Assembly (NCBI RefSeq): GCF_020379485.1
Contig: NC_063450.1
Span: forward strand, 26,202,137-26,266,136
DNA length: 64,000 nucleotides
Direction: 5' to 3'
Source: Brassica napus
Lineage: Eukaryota > Streptophyta > Magnoliopsida > Brassicales > Brassicaceae
A program made the position numbers and the translations under genes. The notes under the pieces were generated by a model, which was given only the letters and a program-made list of their open reading frames with translations, was not told the DNA's origin and did no database searches. Shown here piece by piece: positions 34,501 through 47,669 of this stretch; position 1 is the first letter of the stretch; each line of letters begins with the position of its first letter.

Positions 34501-36315
34501 CCCTTTACTTATTGTCTCAACATTGTTAGATGTAAAATCCCTTGGTTTTATTTTATAAATGACTCCTCAAGTCTATTTTCAGTATGAACATACTTCTGGA
34601 TGTTCCACTTACTAGGGATGTGAGATTCTCTAATTCTCCCCCTCGAGATGATAACACTACATTTTTGTCAATCTCAAATAGAATCTCAACTGAAAATCAA
34701 CAACATACTCAACTTAAGGTCATGTGTAATATCTTAGATCCTTTTGATCTTTGAGACTTGGGAAAGTATAAGTTTTGTTCCCATAGGCATACATGTATCT
34801 GCTCTTCTAGAGGTTCCAATAATCTTGATACTACAAGACATTGTACTCACAATAATTTTCTTTCATCTTTAGATGGTTAAATCATATCATTTCTTTTTAT
34901 TACCATCTTTATTTTCTCAACTTCAAGTAAGAGTAGGAGTTTTAAAAAGAAACTCTTTGGATCTTGACCTTACATTAATAACTTATTTTTTTTCTGAGTC
35001 TCAAGAAGACAAGATACAAGTATAAACTTCTTTAATCTCTTTTGTCTGTTGGACAACATTACTTGTTTGAATATGTATTCTCATCTTTGCATCATTAAAT
35101 ATTTTTCGAAATTTTTTACTTTGAACTGAACATCCAAAGTAGTTGAATTATATTTACAGAGTCAAGGTCTTGTAATCTTTAGATGCAAAATACATAATGA
35201 GCTTTAAGTTATCACATTCAGGTGATTATACCTCTTTGGATTTGTTTTCCAAAACTTATGATTCTCTTATAGTCAAGTCTTAAACTTAAAACTCTCACAT
35301 ATATAAGAGTAATAATAATAAATTATCTCAATTTATATAAAAATATGTATAATCACAAGTATCTTATTATACCAAAAAATAGATAATACTCTATGGACTA
35401 GATTATTACTTTCATGGTACTTAACAAGGTTTAACCAATCAATCAATTTAGTGATTAAATTTCATATCACTTGTACCACCTTTCACACAAATTATTTTAT
35501 CTAATCAAGTTTTAGTTAACCTTGTTTATAAAGCATAAAAACAAAACACTTATCTTGGAGAACTGCAGCGAATATGGGAGATGAGATATTGTTCGCACTC
35601 CTCAAGTATTATCTTCAATATGTCTCATCTGTTAATCTTAATTCATTTAAAATTTTACTTATGACCATAGGGCATAGCACAATTTTTAGTACATTAAAAT
35701 ATATATATATATATATGTATAAGGTACGTCCAAACGATTGAACTTTCTATATTTACCAATATACATATATATAAAATATTATAATATTTATTACACATTC
35801 ATACCAATACCACATAATAATTATTTATCTCGATTGGAATGGAGATTATGTTGGAGAGTTTCAAAACTGAAAACGGAGGCCACATCAGAGACCACGGTCG
35901 GCAAAAGTGATGAGAGATTTTAACCAAGTTAATAATCTCTAAGCAGGACTGCATGTTACTTTTGGAGATTAGTCGAGCATGCCATGAACGATGTGAAAAA
36001 AATAAAACTAAACGTAGTAGCAAAATTACGATGAATAATTAGACATGTAAAACATGACACCATAAATATAATATATCCTTTTAGATTCATTATACAACTT
36101 ACGAGCACCATAATAAATAGTATAAACTAATAGACTTAAGTAAATAGAAAATATAACTTATCTTGATATAGAATCTGAGATGGTCTCGTAAAACAGAGAT
36201 GGTGTACGAGACAGAGATGGTGTACGAGACGGCTTGATTAGGGTTTCTTATAAAATCTGTTTGTTTACACGGCTAGGGTTTTTGCTCGGATGATTAGAGT
36301 TTCGTGCTGATAACG

Positions 36316-36550
36316 TGTTGTAAATAAAGAGAGAAAGAGGGACTTACTTGTTCTTATTCATAACATAATGTGCCCTTTATATATAGGAAATTACAAGAGG
36401 TATAGACCGTCATAGATAAATGGAAAGATTACAAATCCTAAACCAATAAGAAAAAGGAAATCCTAATCATACAAAGAAAATGAAAAGTATGAGAAAAGGA
36501 AAAGTCTAAACCGCATTTGGTTATGGCATTTACTTAAACGGTTCATAACA
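36316..36550 (-). repeat. 5' LTR of copia D
   Basis: On the minus strand TGTTATGAACCG to TTATTTACAACA, followed by the TATCAGCACG-type primer site. Contains CTATATATAAAGG as a likely TATA box. Confidence 0.75.
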
Positions 36551-38232
36551 TAAAGAGGATTTTCCATAATTGTTCACTAATTTATTTATTAAAGTTTTCA
36601 AAGATTAGTGATATCTTATAAGTAGTAGAGAAAAAACTCAGAAAGAAATAGACCCCCCAACCCCCACAGGAAATCTCTTATATATTAAAAGAGAAACATT
36701 GTCATTTAAAGCTTTCACACTACATTGGACACGTGGTAGTCTAATGTTACTTTGAAAATACGGACACTGACGTGTCGCCTTAATAGAGCTCCTCGCAATT
36801 ATGTTTCCTATTTTTCTTACTATTAAACGCAACCACGTTTTATCATTTAGCTTATGCCGATGGACATGATGGGAAGCTCATTTTGCTCATCCCAAGTCAC
36901 ATATCCAATTACTGAAAACTGAACTAATTTTTTTTTAAACTATAAATTCATTATTGTAAAGGATACACCTCAATCTCGACGAAAACATATACTCGCAACG
37001 TAGCAGCATCATCGAAAAATTGATTTCAGAAAGGTATATAGTGAAGAGTTGTACTCATGAAGTGTTGAGATGAAACCGGAATTGGTTGGTCTCCTTCTTT
37101 TGAGCTTTTACGAAGTTGTACTTCATGAAGTGAAGAGTGATTTAGACCATCCGTTTGCATTGTTGAGGTATCCTAGAACATCAGTAAGCATTAAGATAAG
37201 GAAGTGACAGTAAGCATTTACAGCCTCAGTTTTGTTATATGATCGTTACCTTGCGCTTCAAACATCTGCATCTAAAGAAAATTCTTCTACTGAAACAAGA
37301 CTTGGTTGGTCTCCTTCGTTTCAGCTTTTACGAGGCTGTACTTCCTGATGTGCAATCACTCTAGGAATGTAACGGAAATGTGGGATCAATTCACGATCTT
37401 CTAGCTGAAGTGCCGTCAAACCTCTGCATTCTCCCTATGCCCCTACAAAGTTTCCTCTTATTCCCATGCCATTGACAATGTTTCATCTGTTCCAGAGAAC
37501 ACTAAAAGTTATTAAAAACGGAGCTCTGATTCCATTCGGTCTTAAAACAGAACACAAACATCACAAATGCATTCTAATTTGAGTCAGTTAGTAAGAGGAA
37601 ACTTGCATACCTATAGTTGAGTCGAAATTCATTTGTGCTAGCCCAAGAGATCATCTGTCAACATAAGGTTTTTTTCTGATTTAAAAAAACACTGAAAACT
37701 AAACTGAGACTCCAGTTTGAGGTATGGGTTATTCTGTAGTAAGGTTAATTACTCGCCTTTGGTATTTGTTGTCATTGTATATGTTTATGCTTTTACGTTA
37801 ATTATAGTGTCATTGCACAAAAATGTAAATAAAATATAAATAGCTATATCGTATAGGTTTACGCTTTTACGTTTTTGTGTTCCATAACTCCATAATTATG
37901 AACTGTGTAAATGTTTATCTCACCATCATACGTTTAATAAAGAACTTTAATAATGTGAACAAATTTTATTTTACGTATTTTTAATAAATTTTACTCCACC
38001 TTTTCAATATATTGGCGCATATTAAATTTCTCATTGTATCCATAAACGATGAGCGAGTGTCAATAAATTTCTGAGTTCTTAGCAAGTAATTAGATGTAAC
38101 ACAGAGATAGAAAGATTGTGGATGCTTATTGATTATAATTGTTAAGAAGAATCAATTAACAATTAGTACTTTCCGATTTTAATTTTCTACCTTATAAGAT
38201 ACGTATTATTTTTGACATGTATATAAGAAAGC

Positions 38233-38374
38233 TCTTATGTACCAGATTGTGGATAGCTCATAACCAATGGATTATAATTTGTAATCTTTCCATTTATTTA
38301 TGACGGTGTAATCTCATATATAAGGAACTTCTATGTTATGAATAAAGATAGACTTTTCCATTACTTTTATAACA
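38233..38374 (+). repeat. 5' LTR of copia B
   Basis: TCTTATGTACCAG to TTTTATAACA. Short LTR with CATATATAAGGA (about 38313) as a likely TATA box. Confidence 0.85.
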
Positions 38375-39989
38375 CGTTATCAGCACGAAACTCTAAATCC
38401 CTAAGCTAATACCCACATCGAAAAACCCTAAAACCCTAACCCTAGCCGGCGATCCGACGAACCCTAAACCCCGATCGCGTCTCTTGTTCCCGCATATGTT
38501 CCAGCTCGTGTCCCCGATCAGCTTCAGCACAAGGCGTTCCTGATCCTAGCTCAGACGTTCGCGACCCGAGAGCAGCTCCAGCACGCGACCTCTTCCTCGT
38601 TCACGACAGCATCAGACAGCTCGCGTCCGATGATCAAGGCGTTCCCGATCAAGCAACAAAGGACGTCCGCGACCCGATAGAAGCGACTCGATCCATCCAA
38701 CTCGCGTCCCGTTCGTGTCCAGCTCGCGGCTCAACTCTTTTGGTGGTCCGATTCAACAATCATCTAAGGTTAAAAGGTAATTCAAAACCTAAGAACCCAT
38801 AATCGAACATGGATTGATTGATAAAGAATGAAACCCTAAAACCCTAATCTTTATGAATCAAAACCATAGGGTAATAGATCAAAAATTATAATTGAGTAAA
38901 TCGAAGCTCTAAAAGTTTGATACCCCAAACCCTAAATCATGTTCCTACATGATTAAAACCCCAAAATCGGTTTTAACAAGTTAAAATCCGATAAACCCTA
39001 ACCCTATATCTATAAACCCTAAATAACATAAGTATCACAATTAATTATACTAGAATTATCAAATCACATATTAAAACCCTAATCGAATATTTTGAAATCA
39101 AAATTGTTTTTGGTTTTTTAAATCTGATTGAATCTGATGCTATGTTGCTAGAATTGTTTGACCGTTAAATTGATAGATTTATTTTCTCATCCTGCTTGGT
39201 TAATTGTTCATCTGATTTAAAATTGTTTAAACCGACCATCCTGTTAAAACATTGATTGAATCTGATAGGTTGCTAGCTTGCTTTGCATATATAATCCGAT
39301 AGGTTGATATATTGGTTGAGGTTTACTTGTTTAAAATCCGAATGATCTGATTGCATGATTCTTGAGGTTTAATATCATCTGCTAGGATTGATAGTTTTGT
39401 AATCTGGTCTGTTTTAACTAGAAACCCTAAATAATCCGTATGATAGGTTATATTGATCCGATTTGAATGTCTTTGATAATTGAGAATCTGTATGCTAGGT
39501 TGATAGATTCATGATAAAATCTAATTTCTTGAGGTTTAAGATTGTATGCTAAGTTCAATTAAATTGATTGATCTGATTATATGGTTTTGAGGTTTGATAA
39601 ATTCGGATACTAGATAAATTATTTACACACGGTTTATGCCTTGAAACTGATTCATTGAAATTCATGCTTGAAATCTATATTCTAGTATTGTTAAAATCAG
39701 CCTTGAAACTGATTGAGTGATTAATAAATCTTTTTACTAGTCTTGCTAAAATCCATTGATTCTTAAACCCTAATTTCATGATTAATTGAATCTGTTTTTG
39801 CTAGTCTTGATAAACCATAATATTATGAGCACATAGAAATAGTATTGCTGAGACTTGCTAGAAATTGACTGATTGATTAAATGCATTTAAGATTGAGAGT
39901 TTCATTGTTCTCACAAGATTGAAATCCGAATTGATTGTTTTTAAGAGTAAGGCCGCATGAAAATTATACCTAAATATTGAGTGATATAT

Positions 39990-40690
39990 GATTTGAGATG
40001 TCGAAAATCAACCTGGATTTTGCTAACCTAAATCTCTTTGAAGATAATTATTTAGGTGGGTATTGGATACAAAGATTATCCTAAAGTCAAAAAGACTTGG
40101 TGAATGTATCATAGAAAGCAATAATGCCAAATGAGAAAGATTGATACATGGCAATATTAATTATTAGCCATCATCTTATTAAGAGTCTCAAAGATCAGTA
40201 TCTGGCTATAGAGAATCCTCTAGACCTTTGGACAGAGTTAAAAAATTGAGATATGATCACCAAAGAACGGTGTTATTACCAAAGGCCATATTTGATTGGA
40301 GGAATCCAGAATCCAGGAATATAAGTCCGTGGATGAGTCTATTGCTAGCTGGGAAAAATAATGGATTACTGATGAGAAACAGTGAATTGAGACCTCCTGG
40401 ATTAACCCCATTACCTGATACCAATAAGGCCGCAGAAGAAAAAAAAGGTAACTACGTCCAGAATGATAGACCATACGGCCATGGCCGTGGAGGGTGGAAA
40501 GGACGTGGCCATGGCCACTATAACACATTTGGCCGTGGGAATCATTATGGCAGAGGCCGTGGGTATCAACCCAATTTTAGCCATGGTCAAGGGTGTGGCC
40601 GTGGTATATCCTTTAAACCACAAAGCTCGACAAAATCAGTATGCCATAGATGTGGAATGGGGAACAATTGGGCTAAGATATGAAGGACTC
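39990..40690 (+). pseudogene. Copia B gag remnant
   Basis: Decayed gag. A start-like stretch SKINLDFANLNLFEDNYLG near 40000, a middle piece LRYDHQRTVLLPKAIFDW (about 40245), a Gly/Arg-rich RNA-binding part (GHGRGGWKGRGHGHYNTFGR) and a zinc knuckle begun as CHRCGMGNNWAK near 40650, where the final C is lost because the frame shifts. The reading frame is broken in several places before 40228 and stops at 40683. Confidence 0.8.
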
Positions 40691-42337
40691 CCAAACATTT
40701 TTGTGACCTCTATCAAAGAGAGTCTGAAAGGGAAGAATCCTGAAAGCCACTTGGTCTATAAAGATGGTGAAAATAATTTCGAACATGATCAAGATGATCT
40801 TATGGAATATGAGACTTATGATTGCCTAAAATAATCAAGTTGATAATCTGATTTCGACATCAAACTTGTGTGATTGCTTGTTTGTATGCTTTCTCTGATT
40901 TTTATCTCCTTGAATTTATTTCTATTACATTGTTTGCTTAGATTAAATGAATGAATAATTTTTCTATATGAGTATACTGAAAAACGCCAATATAAGTACT
41001 AAATCAGGTATCGCCAGTCTGAAAGAAGACTATGATTAGGCTAATATATTATTGCCTAAGGGTATGCATCTAGAAATCAGTGATGCCTTATACTCACCCA
41101 GCTCTAAGAGCAAGAGCAGCCTATTGAGTTTTAAAGATATAAGAATGAATGGTTTCCATATTGAAACAATGGGCGAAGAAAACAAAGGGTTCCTTCAAAT
41201 ATATGTATAAAATCGCCCAAGGCCATAATAAGTCCTAAAGACTATACATGCATTCTCTACTGACCTAGACTATGCATATATCAGTATGGTAGAGGCTATA
41301 AGCCTGCGAGTATATACACTTTATGGCACGACCGGATTGGCAATCCTGGTCCAAACATGATGCGAAAATTGATATTCAAAAGGCACACATTAAAAGATAA
41401 GAAGAGTTATCCCAAAGAATATCACGTGTGTGGCATGTACACAAGGGAAACTCATTAGGCCATCACCAGTAAAACGGCTACGAGCCTCTTTTTCATAATA
41501 AAGACTATACTGGTGAATACATGTCCCAAGCGTTTAAATGATTGTGGTATGTCCATGGGGGTAAGTGTGGACAATTCTGTGATACATGTCCATACCAAGA
41601 ACGACTTGGCCGAAATCTTTTAAAACGCAAATAGCTGATTGATAGACCATAACTTATGAGGTCAAAACTCCCATTCACATCTTGGGCCACACGAAATTTA
41701 CATGCACCTAAGTTAATATGCATCAGGCCATTTAGTGAGCATAGATATCTCCTATCACAATTATTAACGGGTCAAGAGCCAGACATACCCCATCATAAGA
41801 CATTTGGATGTGCTGTCTATGTACTAATTTCTCCACCACAGAGAACTAAGATGAGACCTCAAAAGGAGGATGGAAAAATATGTTGGATATGATTCTCCCA
41901 CAATAATAAAGTACTTTGAGCCAACTATGGGTTATTATATTTGAGGCCAGGTACACGGATTATTTTAAGACCAGGAGGAGAAAAAATAATAAAGCTGGTA
42001 AAAGAATGGTAAAAGAAATAGAATGAAATCAACCATCAATGTCTTGGCAAGATCTTCGGACTAAAGAATGTGAAATAGACGTCCAAAGATTATACATTTA
42101 CAAAGCTAGCTAATCAAATGCCAGACACATTTGCTGACCCGAAAAAGAATGACTAAGTCATATATAAACCAGCTTGTAAACCACCAACGAATTTGATGTC
42201 CAAGAAGAGACACAGTCAAGTAGCTACAGAGTCTAGACAACGTATGAAACGTGGTAGACCAATTGGTTCCAAAAGATAAGAATCCTCGGAAACAAAAGAA
42301 AGGTGCAGAGAATGATAATCAAAATCCAAATCCGAGG
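40691..42337 (+). pseudogene. Copia B pol, integrase part
   Basis: Decayed. Integrase core/C-terminal residues are still legible at 41656-41892 (GQEPDIPHHKTFGCAVYVLI, then SPPQRTKMRPQ), the usual text of plant copia integrases. The HHCC region near 41400 (TCHVYTRETH-like) is only faintly visible. Frame shifts and stops throughout. It runs into the left end of the CACTA transposon. Confidence 0.75.
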
Positions 42338-42795
42338 TTACTACAGGAAATGTGGTTAGTAATAGCGGACGAAAAGCGCTATCATTTTGGTTTAATAGTG
42401 TTTCCTTGGACGCTCTGACATCACCCGTTATAAAAAGTCCAACCCTTTTAATAGCGATTTTCCTCTGTGCTATTACTAAGTGTATAACAATAGCGCTTTT
42501 GTGTTCGCAATTGTTAGTATTTATAATAACGTTTAATAAATGTTATTAGAACCAAATAATTTGTTTTTTCTTAGTAGCAAAGATAACAAATGTTTCGTGT
42601 TATTAATTAGTTTTATAATTATCCCAAAATTAATTAATAATAATTATTGAATTGATTTTTAAATAATTAATTCGAAAATATGAAATAAAAACAATATAAA
42701 TTATTAAAATTCCAAAAATCAATATAATTATTCAAATCCCATAACACAACATTATCACATTCATACAAACCATCACACAAGCATACAACATATCA

Positions 42796-45700
42796 TCAAT
42801 CTACCACTAATAAACCTTCACAATCATCCCTAACATATACACTATCATCATCCATATCATCACCCATATCATCAACTTCTTGGACAGGTAAAGGAGCACC
42901 ACCTAAATCCTCTTCTGTTTCCAACTCATGATAACCTCTAGGTGGTGCTCTCATAACAACATACCAATTTGAAGCATCATCCTCCCTAGAGTAGAAAACC
43001 TGTTTCGCTTGAGAAGGTAGAATGAATGGATCTTTCAAATAGGCTGCTTGGTTCATATGAAGGTTAACAAGAGTGAAGCCATCTTCTTCCTTCACACCAT
43101 TCGCTGTGTTTGCCCAGTTGCATCTAAAGAGTGGCACTTTGAACATGTGATAGTCGATGACCAAAATCTCCTTTATCACTCCATAGTATGTAATCATATC
43201 CGCGACCTGTCTCATATCTCTTGCACTTGATCTACACATGCTAAAGGCTTCATAAGTTACTCCACTGTTTTGTGTCTTCAGCTTGACCGCATCAGTATGA
43301 AACCGTTGGCCATTGATGATGAATCCTTTATGTGCTAAAGCAACATTTCTTGGTCCAAATGCCAACCACCTTATCTCCTTAGAATGACTATCTTTTGAGT
43401 CTAAATGAATCTGCCGCAGGAAATCAGAGGATTATCATCAAGCCGAGGTACTTAAATTATAATCAAAACATGATAATATGTACCACAAACCAATCATCAA
43501 TCTACAAGCTAACCAGTCATAAAATACTAAAAATCCAGACAGTTTCATCAAGCTATAAGCTACTGAGACATCAATTCGCTAAAATATGGACATGTTCTTC
43601 AAGATACAAACCAGGCATCATGATACAAGCTAACTAGTCATCACCAAACAAGCTAACCAGTCATCACCAAACAAGCTAACCAGTATTTACAATAATAATC
43701 AAGAAAAGAATTTGGAGTTTGTAACCTTATTTTTAAGCCATTCTGTAAAGTGTTCAGTATGGTTTTTCCATAACAAAGTTTCATTTTTAGCCAATCGAGC
43801 ATCCTTAGCTTGCAACTCTTCCAAATGCATCCTGATTTTAAATTAAACAACAGTATATGAAAATGAAATTATGAGTAAAACAAGTAGAAGAAACATAGAG
43901 AATTACTTACTCAAGAAAGGGATCCAAAGATGCCATGTTCATTAGCACATATCGATGTGCAATGTCTCTATCTTTATCTGACAGGGTAACCTCTATACCC
44001 TTCTGCAGAGGTCGGCCTTCAACCACCATTCTATCAGCCTCAACATCTTCATTACGATTAACTGCTTCTTGAACTGGTACTGATTCTTTAAGGAACTCTA
44101 AACAAAATGCAACACATTCTCCAGCTAAATACGCCTCAGCCATACATGCTTCTGGCCTTGCATAATTCTTAACAAAAGCCTTTAGTGTTTTCATGTACCT
44201 ATAACTCAGGAAATATGAATATTAGTCAAACATCATTGTGGGAAGTGGATATATTGAAGAGAGATGTTGATCAAACCTTTCGAAGGGATACATCCATCGG
44301 AAGTGAACTGGTCCTCCCAACCGTGCCTCTCTTGATAAATGTAGTGGAAGGTGAAACATGATATCAAAAAGGGCTGGAGGGAAGAAGCGCTCCAGCTGAC
44401 ACATTGTCTCCACAAACTCTGTCTCCATGGATATAAGTTTCTCTGGGTCAATGATGCGCTGACACAACCTGTTGAAGTAACTGCATAATCTATTTATGGC
44501 TATCCTAGGACCCCTATGTAACAACCCTCTTAATGCAGCTGGTAACAAGTTCTGTACTAAGACATGATGATCATGCGACTTTAAACTACCAATATTTGGA
44601 GGGTTAACTGAAACACTATTCGCAATATTACCACAATAACCATCAGGGCCTCTAAACTTAGCTAACCTTTGGCAGAAAATGGTCTTCTCTCTCTTCGATA
44701 ACCAGTAGGCAGCAGGAGGTAAGTATGTTTTCTTTCCCCTCACCTCTGTGTGCAAGTGCTTTCTGATTCCAATATCTTCTAAGTCTTTTCTTGCTTTCAA
44801 CCCATCTTTTGACTTCGCACTTTGCATCAACAGAGACAATATAGCATCGGACACATTCTTTTCTACGTGCATAACATCAATATTGTGACGAACAGGCAAC
44901 TCCTAACACATTAAACAAGAAACTGTTAGACATATTGATCTCTTCTTCCAGTAATCAGATAATATAGGTCAGTTACTATAGTTTACCTTCCAGTAAGGTA
45001 GATCAAAGAATATTGATCTCTTCTTCCACCGCCATAGTTCATTTGATTCTTCACACTCTTCTTCTTGTAACCTCTCATCATCTTCCAACTCTAGTCTTTT
45101 CCTTTTTTTTCCTTCTCTAGAGGTCTACCAAAATCATTCGTAAAAGCTTGTAGTGTCTCATATATCTCAGCGCCTGTTTGTATCCTATTAGCATTCCCTT
45201 CCTCCACAGTGTTGTCAAACCAAGCTTTTTTATATCTGTAACGATGGCCAGGCGGTAGTCTCCTTCTGTTACTCATGTAGACAAACTTGCGGCTAAACTT
45301 AAGCCACCTTGCAGGTGTATCCTTTCCACATACATTGCAGGCTTGTTTCCCCTTTACTTTACATCCAGACAGTGTTCCTAAGGCTGGATAGTCACTGATA
45401 CTCCAAAGCAGCAAGGCTCTGAGATTAAAGTTCTCCTTCGCAAATGAGTCATACACTTCAATACCCTCAGCCCACAAATCCTTTAGATCGTCTATCAGTG
45501 GTGCTAGGTAAACATCAATGTTGTTACCAGGAGCAGTAGGACCAGGGATCAACAAAGTCAGCATTATATTCTCAGCCTTCATACACATGGTTGGAGGCGT
45601 GTTATAGTTCACTAACAACACTGGCCATGTGCTGTGATTGGTGCTTTGCATGGAGAAAGGGTTCATCCCATCTGTAGAAATCCCAAGTCGAAGATTCCGT

Positions 45701-46701
45701 GGATCAGCAGCAAAGTCTGGCCATTTAGCATTCACTTGTGCCCAAGAGATAGAATCAACAGGGTGCCGCATTGTACCATCTTCAGTGGCATTGGTATAGT
45801 GCCAACGCAGATCTTCAGCCATCCTTTGTGATCTAAACATCCTCCTAAACCTGTCCTTGATTGGAAAATATCTAAGGACCTTTGCCGGAATCCCCACCTT
45901 TAACTCATTACTGTGCTTATCCATTTCCCATCTTGAAACTTTGCATCTTGGACAGCTTTCTAGGTTCTCATACTCCTTCCTATACAATATGCAATCATTC
46001 TTGCAAGCATGAATACTGTCGTAGCCGAACCCAAAGATCTTCAGAAATTTTTTGATTGCAGCTAAACTCTTGGGAAGAACATTGTCTTCAGGTAGCAAAT
46101 CCTCAAGTAAAACCAACAGCTGATCAAAGTAGTTCTCCGACACACCACTTTTAACCTTGAATCTGTAAAGTCCCATGATAGCTGAAACCTTTGTGTGCTT
46201 GAGACAATCCGAGTATAATGGCGTTTGAGCGTCTCTGAGCTTTTTCTTAAACTCAATTTCCTCTGGTGCTTCATCGTCTTCGTTGTCAGTTGTCGGGTTT
46301 GGACCACCTTCGTCCATGGAGAATATTGTCTTAAACAAATCAAACGCCTCTGTTTCATATTGAAGAACACTGTCTTCTGCAGAATCTCTTTTTTCTCCAT
46401 GAATACTCCAACGAGAACTCTTATACTTCTTATCCATACCCCTAATCACCAAATGCTCCACAATTTTATCCAGTGACTGATGGCTCAGATTGCGGCAGTC
46501 TCTACAAGGGCATAGCATTTCAGACAGACTTCCCAATCTTTTTGCGGACGAATTCACAAAATTAGTTGCTCCTTCTGAATACTCGTGGCTATTCCTACAA
46601 GAATCAGACAAAAGAAGTTAGCTTTATTTCAATCGGCGAGTAGAAATGAGATCGAGGGATTTTAGGTTATACCTTGGAAGCCAAATCCACGACTTATCCA
46701 T
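42796..46701 (-). CDS. CACTA tnpD-like transposase (one frame break)
   Basis: Catalytic transposase of the En/Spm group. Exons by GT-AG: 46701-46673 (MDKSWIWLP), 46594-44987, 44902-44277, 44198-43911, 43831-43726, 43410-42796; all junctions keep frame. Domains in order: transposase-associated N-terminal domain (ends near RGMDKKYKSSRWSIHG), the Tnp2-type transposase (LRLGISTDGMNPFS; LLLWSISDYPALGTLSGC), DUF4218-type region (LPVRHNIDVMHVEKNV; GGPVHFRWMYPFERYMK) and DUF4216 near the end (RFHTDAVKLKTQNSG). The only break is in exon 2 at an A8 run (45102-45109 on the plus strand): one more A, or a -1 slip, restores the frame into LELEDDERLQEEE. Intron 5 has short tandem repeats. Otherwise well kept. 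Confidence 0.88.
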
Positions 46702-47669
46702 TTGAATACAGGAACAGCTGGTTTGATTTTAGCTCGAGAGATACATGTGCTTTCTTTAGGGTTTTTTCGATTTTAGATCGCGAGACAGAAAGGAGTTTCG
46801 ACAGAAAGAGAGATGTTGTGTTCTGAAATTTTCCGAGTGCAAACAGAGACAGAAAAAAATGAACGGTTGTGATCAAAGATATGGAGAGAAATCGGACGGT
46901 CTATGATTAATCTGAGTGCAATATTAGTAGTTGCTCCTCATTGGCTCAAAAAATAAAAAGAATGGCTAAGATTGAAGTTGGGAAGACACATCCATCGGCA
47001 TATGGTTTGCCACGTCTGCAATCTTGGAGGTTACTCCTTATTGGCTCAAGGTATTAATTTCGTTTGAAATCTGGAAATTAATATATAAATATGATTTTGA
47101 AGCAAAAAAAAATTAAATTAAATCTTAAAAATCAAATATTCAGTTTTCCAATTTTACAAAAAAAAAATTGTATGAATATAAATTTTTTATGTGAGCTTTT
47201 ATAAGATTGATCAATCTAGCTCATATGTTCATAAACACTACTACTTATTTGTATGTACAAAGGCTTTAGGGTATAGGGTTTGAACAAATGAGTGTTTATA
47301 AAATTTATAACTAATCAGTTTTGTGAAATTAAGATTACAATATCCTTTTAAGAATGAACAAAATTGTGAAATCAAGTACAATTAGGGTATAGGGTATAGG
47401 TTTGTACTTTAGGGTTTAGGGATTTCACTTTAGGGTATAGGATTTTAATTTTTGGTCTTCCCGTCTGTGGATTTAATTTTTAAAGCTTATGGTTTAATGT
47501 AAAACCTTATATCATAATATAATACATAATTTTTGTTTTTTTGTTTGCTAACTGTTACATAATATCATACATGATTTCAACCGAGTAAAAAAGTACCTAA
47601 ACATTCGATCACACACTAGAAATACATAGCCGATGAGAACCAACTTGAAAAATGTTTCAGACGACAATT
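46702..47669. other. CACTA internal spacer
   Basis: Holds the tnpD-like leader on the right of the gene and AT-rich sequence. A 20-bp word GTTGCTCCTCATTGGCTCAA and a near copy (about 46931 and 47027) form a direct repeat. Telomere-like words (AGGGTATAGGG, TAGGGTTTAGGG) cluster at 47270-47450. Confidence 0.5.

Larger units (their letters stand above)
31302..36550 (-). mobile_element. Ty1/copia element D (minus strand)
   Basis: Related LTRs at both ends in the same orientation and a possible TAAAG target duplication (31297-31301 and 36551-36555). Reading the minus strand: 5' LTR 36550-36316, primer site CGTTATCAGCACGAAAC (36315 downward), a leader with triplicated GAGATGGTGTACGAGAC-like repeats (36176-36235), decayed internal sequence, purine tract AAGAGGGAG and 3' LTR. 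Reverse-transcriptase residues survive near 33156-32950 (LEGVKPVAYKWILRER) and RNase H C-terminal residues at 31879-31658 (SSDNSADLITKSLPTSTFKK). No intact gene. Confidence 0.8.

Noticed and set aside
47270..47450. Interstitial telomere array
   Set aside because: The words vary (GGTATAGG, GGTTTAGG), are few and sit inside the CACTA element; not a telomere-type tandem array.
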